A stretch of DNA of 64,000 nucleotides from Dermacentor variabilis (taxonomy: Eukaryota; Arthropoda; Arachnida; Ixodida; Ixodidae), in NCBI RefSeq assembly GCF_050947875.1, contig NC_134572.1:126225605-126289604 (forward strand), given 5' to 3'. The translations under genes were made by a program, and so were the position numbers. The notes below the pieces were generated by a model. It saw nothing but the letters and a program-made list of their open reading frames with translations, was not told where the DNA came from and ran no database searches. This document shows, in pieces, positions 49,892-60,789 of the stretch (positions are counted from its first letter, which is position 1; each line of letters begins with the position of its first letter).

Positions 49892-49892
<1 letters not shown>
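49560..49892 (+). repeat. Composite tRNA-derived SINE, second tick family
   Basis: The tRNA-like unit starts GCGCCGCGGTAGTTCAATTG (A box) at about 49669 and includes AAGAGCATCGCGCGCG. Its B box is eroded. It is followed by TTTTTCATCCACTTTAGTTT, GTTGGCTTCTTATTATATGA and CTAATAAAAAATCCGGCGCC, a tail I remember from tick sequences. The segment before the tRNA unit (GCTAACACTCCCAGCG, AGAAAGTGGATGGCAAAAC) seems to belong to the same composite. An (AT)n tract begins directly after the 3' end. Confidence 0.6.

Positions 49893-49894
<2 letters not shown>

Positions 49895-49975
<81 letters not shown>
49895..49975. repeat. (AT)n microsatellite
   Basis: About 40 uninterrupted AT units directly after the SINE 3' end. 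Confidence 0.97.
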
Positions 49976-49979
<4 letters not shown>

Positions 49980-51090
49980 GGCACCTGTTACGCATAGGTA
50001 AATGTTTGTGCCAAGCTGTAGATTTAGGACTGCTTCGTGCTAAGGATCTGGCTACAGAATGATGGCATATCGCACTTCGCACTGCTTTGTAGCAGTAAGC
50101 GTAACAGGTGCTTTGACGCAGTTTTTACTTTTCAGTTTGCGCTAACAGTAGGTCCTATTTGCAGCGCTGTTAAACTCGTTTATAGCAGTCAAGATGACGG
50201 TGAGAGCCGAGTGCAGAGAGTCACGCCGGCCGAAGGTTTCAGCTAAGCGAATCAAGCAAAACCTTTCACACTCCCTGCACTCGCTGGCTGTGTGAGGAAC
50301 GACAACCAAGGAACAGAGAAGATGCAACTGCGATGCTAAAAGATTGATTTATCGCGCTTTTCTTTCTTTTTCTTGTGTCAGGGCCGAGCGACGGCACAAG
50401 GTGCGAGCGAAGAGAGCCCACGTGCACTGAGTTGGCAGTAGCAGCGCCAAAAAACATTCCTCTTTTCTTTACCATACATTTTTGTATTTCTCATTCTTCG
50501 TTCTATCACTCTCCGAGCAGAGGTCAGGACGTAGATGTGGGGAGCTGCCACACGAAGCGGAAACACACGCTACCAGGTGCAGAGGGCGCCGATCCTCGCG
50601 TCGTGGACCCTTCGCTTTTACAGCCTTTTGCGGGCGTCTATAAAAACGGACTTAAGGAAGTGGATTGGGGACCTATAATGCGCCAGGACCTCCCTTCTTT
50701 GCACTTCGCCTTTTCCTTGTGCTTCGACCCCGAGCTCTCTTATAGGAGAAGATTACGGTAGTTCCTGGCCGGATAACGATGTATCGTAGGAGAACCGGTG
50801 AAGTTCCTAAGGAATGGCGTATTATTGGAAGGCTGTAACGATAACATGGTGCTGACAGCCTTCCGGTTTCACCTTAACTACTGGGCTCCACGGAATGGCG
50901 CCGCGTAAAAGTTTCGAGTTGAGAATTGCCGGGCCACCCTGTATGGTGGCAGATCTGGCGTATAGGTAGTACGGCAATCTACTCTCTTGCGCTTGTGACG
51001 TTTTGACGGAAGGAAAGCTTTCCCGTGCGGTAAATATAGTTTACGCCGCAGAATATGAATAAAGCTCGGACTATAATAATGAATAAAGCT
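49976..51090. other. No recognised gene
   Basis: The longest frame (50375-50761, plus, 128 codons) is unrecognised. A 14-bp direct repeat GAATAAAGCTCGGA lies just before 51094. Nothing else is supported. Confidence 0.3.

Positions 51091-51093
<3 letters not shown>

Positions 51094-51188
<95 letters not shown>
51094..51188. repeat. Compound (TA)n(CA)n microsatellite
   Basis: About 40 TA units pass into about 7 CA units; frames across it are repeat translations. Confidence 0.97.
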
Positions 51189-51594
51189 GTAGTTCCTTTA
51201 CCATAATTTAGCATTAAGACACCTTCCTCTTCATCCAGCAATATCCCGAGGCACAGGCCCATCCTTCGAAAATGAATCAGTTTCAAGCGTTTTGCAGAAC
51301 TATGCTACTTTGCAAGTTATCAGCCCGATAGATTAGTGTAAAATCTCAGCGGTTAGGCGGAGCAAAACGTCATTGCTATACAGGATTCGGCTGGGCGTTG
51401 CTTTCACCTGTCGCTGCGTGCACCTCATCGGCCAATAAAACAGCCCTGGTTGTGAACACTGCCAGGTGCCTGAAGCGCTGGAACACATATTGTGTGATTG
51501 CCCAGCATATATGCTGGAGCGAAGGACGTTCGAAAGTTTCCTAGCCAGCGTTGGCAGGCAACCACTGTCGGAGGAAGCTATACTCGGCCCATGG

Positions 51595-51652
51595 CCTGAC
51601 ACTGCAACTTCCACAACACTTTAGTTGAACGCGTTGAAGTTGCAGTGTCAGG
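51595..51652. repeat. 17-bp perfect hairpin across the LINE stop codon
   Basis: CCTGACACTGCAACTTC (51595-51611) and its exact inverse GAAGTTGCAGTGTCAGG (51636-51652) are separated by 24 bases that include the ORF2 stop codon. Confidence 0.95.
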
Positions 51653-51741
51653 TGTCCGCTTGGTGTCTGCAATACACCAAGCTTGACGAGCGGCTCTAGC
51701 AAGACAGCTATCTCATATACATAAGCAGTCACCACTTTTTT

Positions 51742-51742
<1 letters not shown>

Positions 51743-51805
<63 letters not shown>

Positions 51806-51813
51806 GTAATAAT
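51743..51813. repeat. (TAA)n microsatellite in LINE 3' UTR
   Basis: About 22 TAA/ATA units with one ATAG variant. I-elements end in TAA repeats, but here UTR sequence continues beyond it. Confidence 0.95.
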
Positions 51814-52063
51814 CCAACGCAGTACTTTCACTCCCCTTCCCTCTTCCCCAGTGCAGAGTAGCAGGCTAGAGCGCACTAGAGGTCGACCTCTCTCTTGCCT
51901 GTCGATAAATTCTATTCTATATTCTATTCTCAGTAAAGGACGCTGCTGCGAATGAACTGCTTTGCATTATAAAGCGACGTCAAATTAAGCTGCCGGTGTA
52001 CTTATATCGTCCCAAGATGTCATCCTTATTGTCGCCGTGCGGAACTCCCGATTGCATGCATAG

Positions 52064-52802
52064 TGTTAGGAACAGCCTGCAGAGGTGCCGATATGCAAAG
52101 TTTTCCCAGCCAGCTGCAGCAGCGAAGTTGGCGTTTTCTAGGAACCGACCGTTAGTCTTCAGCCGAACGGCGCCACTAGGTCTAATGTGGAGACTTGCTT
52201 TGAAAGGACGACAAGGCGTCATTCCGCAGCCTCTTGGCGTCACGATGTCTGCTGCGGCGACTGACTGTGTGAGGAGGACAATATGCCGAGTCAACAACTC
52301 TTCGTCGCCGGAATGCCGGGACGAGGCCGGCGAACCAGGCTTTGTTAGTGAACTCGCCATCACCGACCTGGTCTGTCATGAGCGGGGCAGTTCCTGAGGG
52401 CATGTGTTTGGCGGCACCGTCGCACGCGCCTTTCAAGATGCAAGACCCAGTTCTGCGAAGACCGTCTCGCCTCAGTGGGGGCAGTGAAGCCTGTGCGGAA
52501 AAAGCCTTCCTTCTGAAAGGCGGCTCGGCTACAGTGACTCTGGTCGAACGTTCTCCTTCACCTAGGGATCTAGGGAGGACAGAGTCTATTTAAGGAGCTG
52601 TTGCGTGGCTCCTCAGGGTGCTTTCTCTCGCAGTCATGCTAGACTGATGAACTGCAACGTCCTTATGTAGATACTGTAAATCTATATTTTTCGTTCTCGA
52701 TGAGAACAAGTCTCTCACTTCAACAACTTCCTCAGCGTGGATGAGTTGGACGACAGCGTGGGCCAGCTACCATCTAATTCATTCCCGGCACCGAACTTTA
52801 CA
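52064..52802 (+). mobile_element. Solo LTR, 739 bp, with 4-bp target duplication
   Basis: The element starts TGTTAGGAACAGCC and ends CCGAACTTTACA, the TG...CA form of retrovirus-like LTRs. ATAG flanks it on both sides (52060-52063 and 52803-52806). A TATTTAAG box lies at 52587-52594, leaving about 210 bases of R-U5-like sequence. There is no coding region or second LTR nearby, so it fits deletion of an internal region by LTR-LTR recombination. The strand follows the TATA box. The family is not certain: BEL/Pao or Ty3 are both possible. Confidence 0.65.
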
Positions 52803-52806
52803 ATAG

Positions 52807-54160
52807 CCACTGCAGCAGCAGGGACATGCCCTTGACATAGCCACATAGCCAACGGGGCCGGTTTTCACAAGTTACGCTAGCGGCGCCAGGATTCTAGTGG
52901 TAGCTGTATTAATGAGAGAAAAATGTTCACTTAGTCATACTAGATAGATGGCTGTTTGTTATTCACTCGTACTATAAATTTAAAAATAATGTGCGATGCC
53001 TGAATAATTCATGTTTGCTTCAAAAGTTCATGTTCACAGAAAACGAAGCGATGCTTGCGAGGCGTTCCACACAGCAGGCGACGCTGACGTCGTTCTTGTG
53101 GCTGCCTGTTCGCTCTGGTCAGGTATCTCCTAAACGTTATCTCATTGGCTTAACACATATAGATTTCTTATTTGGCACTCACAAATAGCTTGTGGATTTA
53201 CCTTTGAACGTTGGCTCTGCCGTATAGACCGAGCAAAATCAGAATGCTAATCACACAAACTTGATGCAAACTGGTTTATTGTGACGTCATCGATGTTTAT
53301 ATCAAATAAACGGCACTTGAGCGGCGCCTTAGAAGATATGCGGGGGGCGCTGGAATAACGTGCATAAATGCTTATGCACAAAAAGATGCTCCGCACAGTC
53401 CCACCAAGCATGTCCGTTGAACATAAGCTGCCCACTGCTTAATGAAGAAATATCTTCAACCGCACGAAGCTGTCGCGGGCGTGAACATGGTATAATGATC
53501 AGAAAGTTCTTGCACACATGTAGTTGAAGCTATAACACAAATTAGTTAACAATATGAAGAAAACTGCAGCTTGATATAATAATAGCCACGGAAGTTTCAC
53601 AGCCATCCGTGCTGTTTGTCCACAAATGTTTTATTTCTTCCACGAAACTTCATTTATTCGGGTGGAAGTGCATCAAGAAATAAAACATTTGAGTATTCAG
53701 GCAGAATTTAATTCGCACAGTTGAAAAATGAGCAGTCTTTTTTATGGGTAGTGATGTGTTGCATTAAAACTAAAGTCTGGACTATAAAGGCTTAGCTGGC
53801 GCCTCGACTGCTGATGCCGGCGATGCGCCGTCTTCGTTTCCACGGCTCGGTAAGGGAAAGACGCTGAGCTAGCTGAGCTTCATCGCTCAGCATAGCCAAA
53901 CTTCGATTTACGCCGCTCTATTACATTGAAGGGGCGTTTCACTGCTTTAGAAAGCATGATATTGACAGTGCCTACAAGTTTGAGAAATACTACACCCCGA
54001 GTTCACACATTTTCCATCTATTTATTTATAGCACAGGCTGCCCGATGAAGGCGAGCGGACCAAGGAGCTCAGCGGAAAACGCAACGGGAGCATGTGTTGC
54101 ACTGACCACCGCGCATTCTTGAAACCCTTCTTTTCAATTTTGTTCTCTCCTCCCATCCAG
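52807..54160. other. No recognised gene
   Basis: AT-rich, unique-looking DNA. The last 40 bases (CTTCTTTTCAATTTTGTTCTCTCC region) form the polypyrimidine tract of the exon that follows. Confidence 0.3.
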
Positions 54161-54294
54161 AAAGGGTGATCGATTAGCGTTTTAATGATCCCGACAATCT
54201 CGACGTCAGCGCTTCAGTTGCAGGGCACGACCGAGACCGTTCCGGAGGATGTTGAGGAGCAGGAGACCGCGAACGAGCTGAAGATAGTGTGGAG
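54161..54294 (+). CDS. Candidate first coding exon of an acyl-CoA delta-9 desaturase
   Basis: Delta-9 desaturases insert a double bond into acyl-CoA at the endoplasmic reticulum membrane. A strong polypyrimidine tract ending CCATCCAG precedes 54161. After 24 bases an ATG (54185) opens MIPTISTSALQLQG, then TETVPEDVEEQETANELKIV and W. The acidic N-terminus running into (K/E)IVWR is the usual start of arthropod desaturases, where IVWRN begins the first membrane segment. The frame reaches TGGAG|GTCACC at 54294, splitting the Arg codon; the donor is weak (GTCACC). Continuing in frame gives unrelated residues, supporting a splice. The His-box exons are not in the window. The 5' UTR must come from an upstream exon. 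Identification rests on a short motif, so it could be wrong. Confidence 0.42.
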
Positions 54295-54496
54295 GTCACC
54301 CTTCACTCGCATCGACTACTTCTGTCCCTGCGTAGCCAACAGGGTACTTCTATTCCTTTTCAATATTAAATCAGAATCGATAACGCGACACATTGATGCC
54401 GGGCATAAAGTAAGGTGCATGCGTAACTGTATTGAAGTAGTTTGAGCGCAATGCTGAAGACAGTTTTCATGAAAATTCCCGCCAATTCGGTGTGGG

Positions 54497-54846
54497 ACAG
54501 TCGTCACGAACGTCGAAAAACACCCACGAAGTTACTTTCGAGTAGAGCGAGTTGACACAAAAACCTAGCCTATGATGTCACATCATGTCTCGATAACTTC
54601 TATTTTGAATTAAATTAATTAAAATAAATTGCAATTAAATTTACATTTAGTCCAATTTAACATGTTTTTAACAGTAGTCACGAACGTCGAAAAACACCCA
54701 CGAAGTTACTTTCGAGTAGCGCGAGTTGACACAAAAACCTAGCCTATGATGTCACATCATGTCTCGATAACTTCTATTCTGAATTAAATTAATTAAAATA
54801 AATTGCAATTAAATTTACATTTAGTCCCATTTAACATGTTTTTAAC
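54497..54846. repeat. 174-bp tandem duplication
   Basis: Copy 1 spans 54497-54670 and copy 2 spans 54671-54844, with the match running two bases further. About four substitutions separate them (for example TATTTTGAATT/TATTCTGAATT and AGAGCGAG/GCGCGAG), roughly 98% identity. Each copy holds the near-palindrome ATGATGTCACATCAT and an AT-rich TTAAATTAATT half. Confidence 0.97.
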
Positions 54847-55099
54847 GACGATTATGATGAGGAGGTGGTTACTTTCTCCTCTTACACCAGTATGACACGC
54901 GTCCAACCAGGTCGTTAAATAAAATAATTAGTTTTTTTTTCGAGGGCGGGAGGTGGTTCCATAACATACCATACGATAATAATAATCGAGTCTAAAAGCA
55001 ATTGTGTCACTAAGTGCTCTTTAGGACTGTGGCGGTTAATAGGGCCCGCTGTAGCAGGAGCACTTTGGTAGTGTGCGTCTGTCTGTGAAAACTGATGCC

Positions 55100-55950
55100 G
55101 GGGAGATAGAGTATCGTGTACTCGGAAGAAAAAGTAACGCATCCGTACGTGGCTCTCCCGACTTTCTCCGATGGTGATCCTCTACCTGTATTCGGTTCCG
55201 GGGGGGACCGAGGCTAGGTGGCGGAATAATAAAGTAGAACAAATGGAAGAAACGTGTGCGTTCTACCGTCGCTTTTCTTCGCCTCCTATTGGACGTTCGT
55301 GCGTGTGTAGACGTGCGTAGCCGCTGCAGCTCTATACGCGTAGTGCGGCAAGGCGCAGAGGGGGGGGGAGGAGGGGGGTCTCTCCGGGAGTACTGCGGTG
55401 GAAGCGGGGAGTGGAAGAGAGGCGGGGGCACACAGCAGGGATTTCAGGCGTGAAGGTGACGACCGGTGGAGTGCGTCACGCCTCGAAGCAGCGCGGGGTG
55501 CTTCAAAGGAACACGCGTCTCCGATCGGTCACGATCTCAAATGCGGGTCTCGTCGCGACCGCGAGAGCGCCGAGATCGCCGTGTGCGGCGTTATATAAGC
55601 GTTGCCGCTGCAGGTCCCGTCGCCGTTGCTGCTCTGACGCTTAACTGCCCCGCTGTGCGATGACCCGCTCGCCTAGCTCATTTTTTGCTGAGGTTGGGGA
55701 AGTAGACGCGGCTTTCGGCGCTGAGTTTATATGCTTTGCGTTGGTGGCCGTTATGGCGAAAGCATGCAGCTCCCGCGTACGCTGGCATCGCATGGCGTGC
55801 CGCACTTCTTTCCTTGGTCGTCGAGCTGCTCGCCGAGAGGGAAGGGGGAGGCGGGGAATCCTATTTTTGCTGCTTTTTGTGCACGTTTCTGTAAGGCACG
55901 AGAAAGAGTGGAAGAGGAGCGTTGAGGCATCTGAGGCGCGGTGTCACCGA
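55100..55950 (+). promoter_or_regulatory. GC-rich block with TATA box
   Basis: CpG-rich DNA surrounds TATATAAG (55592-55599) on the plus strand. An initiator-like CTGACG lies about 30 bases downstream. An ATG at 55660 opens an unrecognised 130-codon frame. The position of a TATA box in GC-rich DNA fits a promoter, but frames open in several phases here, so coding is doubtful. Confidence 0.25.
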
Positions 55951-56052
55951 GATGGTTTCGAACTCAATTGTAGAGGCGATGGCTGCATGCCCGTGGGGAG
56001 CACTGTACGTGTACAGTATCGACTCATCATGCTTTCTATAGCTTGCGGATAG
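55660..56052 (+). other. Unassigned 130-codon frame after the TATA box
   Basis: It starts MTRSPSSFFAEVGEVDAAFG and has one hydrophobic stretch (GILFLLLFVHVSV). No family is recognised. Listed only because of its position about 60 bases after the TATA box. Confidence 0.12.
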
Positions 56053-58936
56053 CAATTCGGATAGTGCGAAACACTGGTCGAAGGAACACGAATTCGCCCA
56101 ATAAAGTTCTTCACTTCCCACCTGTTGGCCGTCTCAAATATAGCGATGCATCGAATGCTGAGTTTAAATGTCGTCGTTGTTGAAGCTGAGCTGCCTACGG
56201 ACATTAGTATAAAGAACGGTTTACAGGCTTCACTGACATCTGTAAAGATTTCTTACAGATGTCGGCATCAATAACGTCTGTGGAGGCGTTCGGTACCGAT
56301 TTCTCTACTCTGTGTGCATTATTTTTGTAATGCCAATTTATAAAGCGCTATGAGCTCTGCCTTGGTACTCGTAATGTTTTCCACTGAAAATAAGGACGAT
56401 GGCTCGGCTTGTGAGCTCATCTTTATGTTGATGTTACTGGCATCACATCTTGTTGTTAATAAGGCTGAACGTGAAGAAAACGTCTAAAATATGCTTCAGG
56501 CGTCTTGATAGTCGCATGGTGTTCGCTGCAAAAATTAAATTATTGAAGCATAATAAAACGGCTGAAACTAAATAAGCACACAACAGTTTGTGTATAATGC
56601 TCTTTTCCCTTAAAGCTGTAAACGAAGGGCAACAAGCAAGCCAATAGGCCAAGGAAGTCACTAAGAACAAAAGTGCGGTGTGAACACAGCACAGGAGGTG
56701 GAAACTCAAGAAAATTTTGGCGGAGCACTGCCAAATGATAAATTCGCATTAAGTTCAATGAAGTTACGCAAGGAGCTAAATACATTAAGTGTGTGTGCGT
56801 GCGTTTGTGCGTGCTTTCCTGTGTAGTTGCGTGTGAGGTTCGTATTTAGGTGTCTACAACTCGTTTTATGAGTAATAGTATATTGTTTTGTGCAAGCAAT
56901 CCAACATCGTTCAGATATTTTTCCTTGAGCGGTACAGCATTCTGGCATCGGTCGCCATCTCAGAATAAATTTGAAGAGTTCGTTTGATGGTGAACACTGA
57001 GACAGGTGGCATTCGGTTTCCTAAAGAGACAGAAAATCTCATGCATCATTGCGACGTATATAACTATATATGAAACGAAATTTTTGTACGTTCTAGAAGA
57101 AACCGTTGAGTAGTGTTCATCATATTTTATAAAGTTAGCAGTAAAATAAATAGTTACTGCACTCAATGAAAACGAGTATTCCCTTAATTTCTTGCGGAAG
57201 CTTTTCTTTCTTGGATAATTGAACGTCTTCGCACGCATCTTGTTGACCGACGGCGGTCACGCTACGGCAAGTGTGCTACACAATTAATGAATGTGCCCCT
57301 AACCACTGTACCACTAACGAATGTGCCACTAAGCCCTTTCAGCTTCTGTCGTGCTCTCGGGAAGGAGCAGCTTGACCGTTCGAGGCCCACTACCACACTA
57401 CCGTGACTTCAGCCAAGATAATTGGGTTCCTCCACGCGAACAACGTTATCTGGCTATGTATATATGGCATATACGCTCGTAATTCGACCTTGGCAAACCG
57501 CATTACTTGGTTTTGTGCCGTCCGCCATAACCGCGGCCCGCTTTCCACTAGAGGTGACATCGCACGGTGATTAAGGGATCATCGGCGGCTGCGCAAAGGC
57601 GCCTGCCACCTCGAGGAAGCAATCCGGGCCGCGTGCAGGCGAGGGAGCCCAATTACAGAACCGGAGCCAAAGTGCCCTCAGGTCGCTCGTAATTGCGTTT
57701 CCCTCCCGACAACGACGAGGCCGGGACGGTGCGGTACCTCGGTGCTCCGGCGAGGCTTGGGACAGCGCACAATTCCTTGCTCACGGTCGTGGTCGATTCG
57801 CGTTCCTCTATGGTGCCGAAAGCTTTGTGCGCTAGCTGTAAGCCTAGAATTGACGAAGTTTTTTTTTTCGTTCTTGAGATCTGTATGCCATTGGTTAGTT
57901 AGTCTGGGTATTACACATCCTCTATCGCGATTGACGAAAAGCTGCCCTGCATGTCACTAGCGCAACAAGCGCTTTCTAAGTGCTGCTCTGGACTTATCGG
58001 ATTTGCATTCTAAGGCTTTCTCCGAGCAGCGCTAGATACCTGCACGGGATACCTTACCCTCTTGTCCGCCCCGCTTTTGTATCGACTTCCATTTTCCTAG
58101 TTGCTCGGGCTGCTCCTATTATAACTAAGCACCACTGCCATTAACTACGTTAGAAATTCAGTTTTTAATATTGAAATAAATTTAATTTTGACTAGTATAC
58201 GCCAGTGGCATTAATGGGCTTAGTGACCTCAAGGCCTATTGGTATTGTGCCCCAGTCTAAAATCATTCACGAAAATCTATGCTGCGACTTTACTAACACA
58301 AATATTGATGGGACTTCACAGCATCATCGCGATATTTATATCTCCTTCAGTTTTTGTGTATGGCTAAAGAACTTCCCATATATGTTCATTTTCGTGGTAC
58401 GTACTTCATGGTACAACCAGCTAGGCCCATCAAAATACAAATATCGTTAGCTGTCAAATACAACTCCTCTCCTGTTGCACTATGTTAGCTGAAGTACCTC
58501 AATAGCACTCAAAAAGAAGTTATTCTGCCTAAATGTCGCACAGGTCTCCCGGGTTCCTACAAGACTGTTGCTATGCCGTTGTTTAGTCTCCACTGACAGC
58601 TTTTCATTTAAAGGAATTGATTGCACTTTGGTCATTTCGTGTACCACCGTTTTGCACATCATTTCTGTAACGAAAAGGAAGCTTCGTAGCCAGTCAGTCC
58701 GTGACCGTCCTCACTTAAGGCGCAATCTTCACGTGGCAGTTTTCTGTGCAAATTATTCCGCTTGGCTTAATGCATCAGTGGCCTAGATAACATGTTAAAT
58801 ATCTCAAGACTCACAGTGTACAAGGTAAGTTGGTGTGATAAGCCGATGATTACTGCTGAAATATCAGCAGCTGCCACGGGGAAATACGTTATTTACTTAC
58901 AGGGCTTCTAATGGCAACATGATTAATACAAAGGTA
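56053..58936. other. No recognised gene
   Basis: AT-rich apart from a GC-rich patch at about 57520-57830, which contains short conserved-looking stretches but no good frame. No repeats are recognised. Confidence 0.3.
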
Positions 58937-58941
58937 GGTAC

Positions 58942-58967
58942 CAATCAATCAATCAATCAATCAATCA
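58942..58967. repeat. (AATC)n tract, 3' tail of the minus-strand LINE
   Basis: About 6.5 AATC units, read as (GATT)n on the LINE strand, directly after AATAAATCT. This is the kind of short tandem 3' end typical of CR1/L2-like elements. Confidence 0.85.
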
Positions 58968-60789
58968 GATTTATTAGTTGAACGTAGAGAAATGTGCACA
59001 CAACGATTGAGCTGCTAGCCATGAAGCTAGTTGCCAATATAAAGAAAGCGGTATCTACCGGCAGGCTACAAGGACGAAATAAAAAAGCGAGCAAAAAAGA
59101 AAGGAGGAACATTAGATACATAAAAAGTGAATTATTAATTATACAATTGCAATTGGTCACGAACACTGAAGTGACAAAAATACAACTGCATACCGGTAGG
59201 TAACTCGGAAATATTTTGATGATTTATGTAAAACAGCTTAGATGATAATTTTAAGCTTCTGGCAGTTTTTATTGTAAGCGAAAACTCATTGTGAACCTTT
59301 GGATCATGAAATTGAACAAGTCTCATGCTTGTGGTATATGGGTAAATTGCCGTTACCATTTGATGCTTGCCCTTTACTGTGAAGTGTTACCATGTATATG
59401 CTAGGATGAAGTAGATTCTTGTCACTTATAATGTTATCGCCTAGAAGCGACGTCTTGTATTTGCAGAGAACAGTGAAGGGTTGTATAGATAACTTCCGAT
59501 AAATTTCGTTAGCAGGATAAGTGACCTCTGAAAGCATGATTATGCGCAATGCTCGGTTTTGTAGTAGATGTAGAGATGTTAAGTAGGAAGTGTATGTTGA
59601 ACCCATCAATTCTGCGCAATATGAAATGCAGCTGTGGGACAGTTACATATATAATGGTATTAGTAGACTACAAGGAAAATAGGATCACGCTGTATGTAAA
59701 CTGGTACAAGTGAAGGCTAATTTTTTGCAGACGCTGTCTATTTGATCTTTCCGGTGCAGGGTTTCATCGGAAAAGATTCCTAGGTATTTAAATGCGCATG
59801 CTCTTTCAGTCCGGCGATATCACATAACAAACAAGTTAGGAAAAATATTTTTATATTTTTGCTCCCCAAAGTGAAAAAATAGACATTTTGCTTTTTCTTC
59901 ATTTAAAGTTAGATGATTTTGTGAGAACCAGCTAGAGACATTAATAAAGTTATAATATTTTGCAGTTGTGAAAGAGAATAACCAACATAAGAGCTGAGTG
60001 ATCTACATGGATTAGCACATTAGAGCTTTGCAGAGTTTTAGGGATGTTGTTTAGATAAGTTTAAAATAAAATTTCTCCGATTACTGAACTTTGACGTAGC
60101 ACTGTTATCTGAGGAGTGAAAGCTTTCAAAGGACGCTTTCTTTGCCCGTTAAAGAATTCGAGGTGGTTGAAATCAAACCAGAGACCGCCGCAATGGTGTC
60201 ACAATGAAGAGTAGCTGGTAAAGAAATGAAGAGTGGTGCCAACCACGCCGTACTATTCAAGTTTCTTTAATGATATGCAGGCACTAACAATATCGAAGGC
60301 TTGTTTGATATCTAAGATAACAACTATTGTAAGTTTACTGTGATGAAGAACACCGTCATTATTTACACGAGCGAGACTACGGCTGTAGAGGTCGACTTGT
60401 CTTCTACAAAGCCATGTTGCTGAAAGAATATTACCCTATTTTCACTTAGAAACTTCTTAAATTGTAGAGAGATTAATTTTTCGCAAGTTTTAATTTCACT
60501 GAGTACAGAAATTGGACTGTAACTGTTCCCGTCGTTTCGATTCCCAGACTTATATGGGCACTACATTGACAGTTTTTAGTGCGTCAGGACACGACCCCGA
60601 TGTTATCGCGTGGATATGACGTAACGGAGTGGAAGGAATACTAATGTTCTGCATCAGTATTGTCGCGTTCATATTGTCCACTCCAACATCCTCATTTTCA
60701 GATAGTCTCTGTACTGCAGATCTCATGATGCTCTCTGTAACGATATTAAAGATAAAATAATATTCAACGATTGTTTTAAAATAGGAGAT
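58968..60789 (-). pseudogene. CR1/L2-like LINE reverse transcriptase, degenerate
   Basis: Minus-strand reading, from upstream to downstream: NMNATILMQ (about 60.69 kb), PISVLSEIKTCEKLI (RT motif 1, about 60.5 kb), QHGFVEDKSTSTAVVSL (motif 2, 60422-60370). Next come VVILDIKQAFDIV (motif A with catalytic Asp, about 60325-60285) and WFSQNHLTLNEEKAKCLFF (about 59.92 kb). FKYLGIFSDETLHRKDQI follows (about 59.79 kb). The last frame is 59609-59304, with YLTSLHLLQNRALRII, the usual CR1-like C-terminal pattern. Several stops and frameshifts separate these pieces, and the YxDD motif is not readable. The 5' end is cut by the repeat at 60790. The copy is old and inactive. Confidence 0.8.

Larger units (their letters stand above)
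51340..51925 (+). pseudogene. I-type LINE ORF2 C-terminus and 3' UTR
   Basis: In ORF2 of tick I-type LINEs the C-terminus carries a Cys/His cluster. Here one frame reads RIRLGVAFT, a stop at TAA 51436-51438, then CEHCQVPEALEHILCDCPAY and LSEEAILGPWPD, ending at TAG 51622-51624. The CxxC-x8-H-x3-C spacing fits that cluster. Upstream RT and RNase H are missing. The 3' UTR begins with a perfect hairpin (51595-51652), then a (TAA)n tract. It continues to CTTCCCCAGTGCAGAGTAGC, AGGTCGACCTCTCTC and GCCTGTCGATAAATTCT near 51910. The shared AGTAGCAGGCTAGAG core links it to the ORF1 copy at 11-12.4 kb. Confidence 0.75.

Noticed and set aside
51743..51813. (TAA)n tract taken as the true 3' end of the I-type LINE
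   Set aside because: 3' UTR motifs shared with the copy at 11 kb continue beyond it, so I list the element to about 51925.
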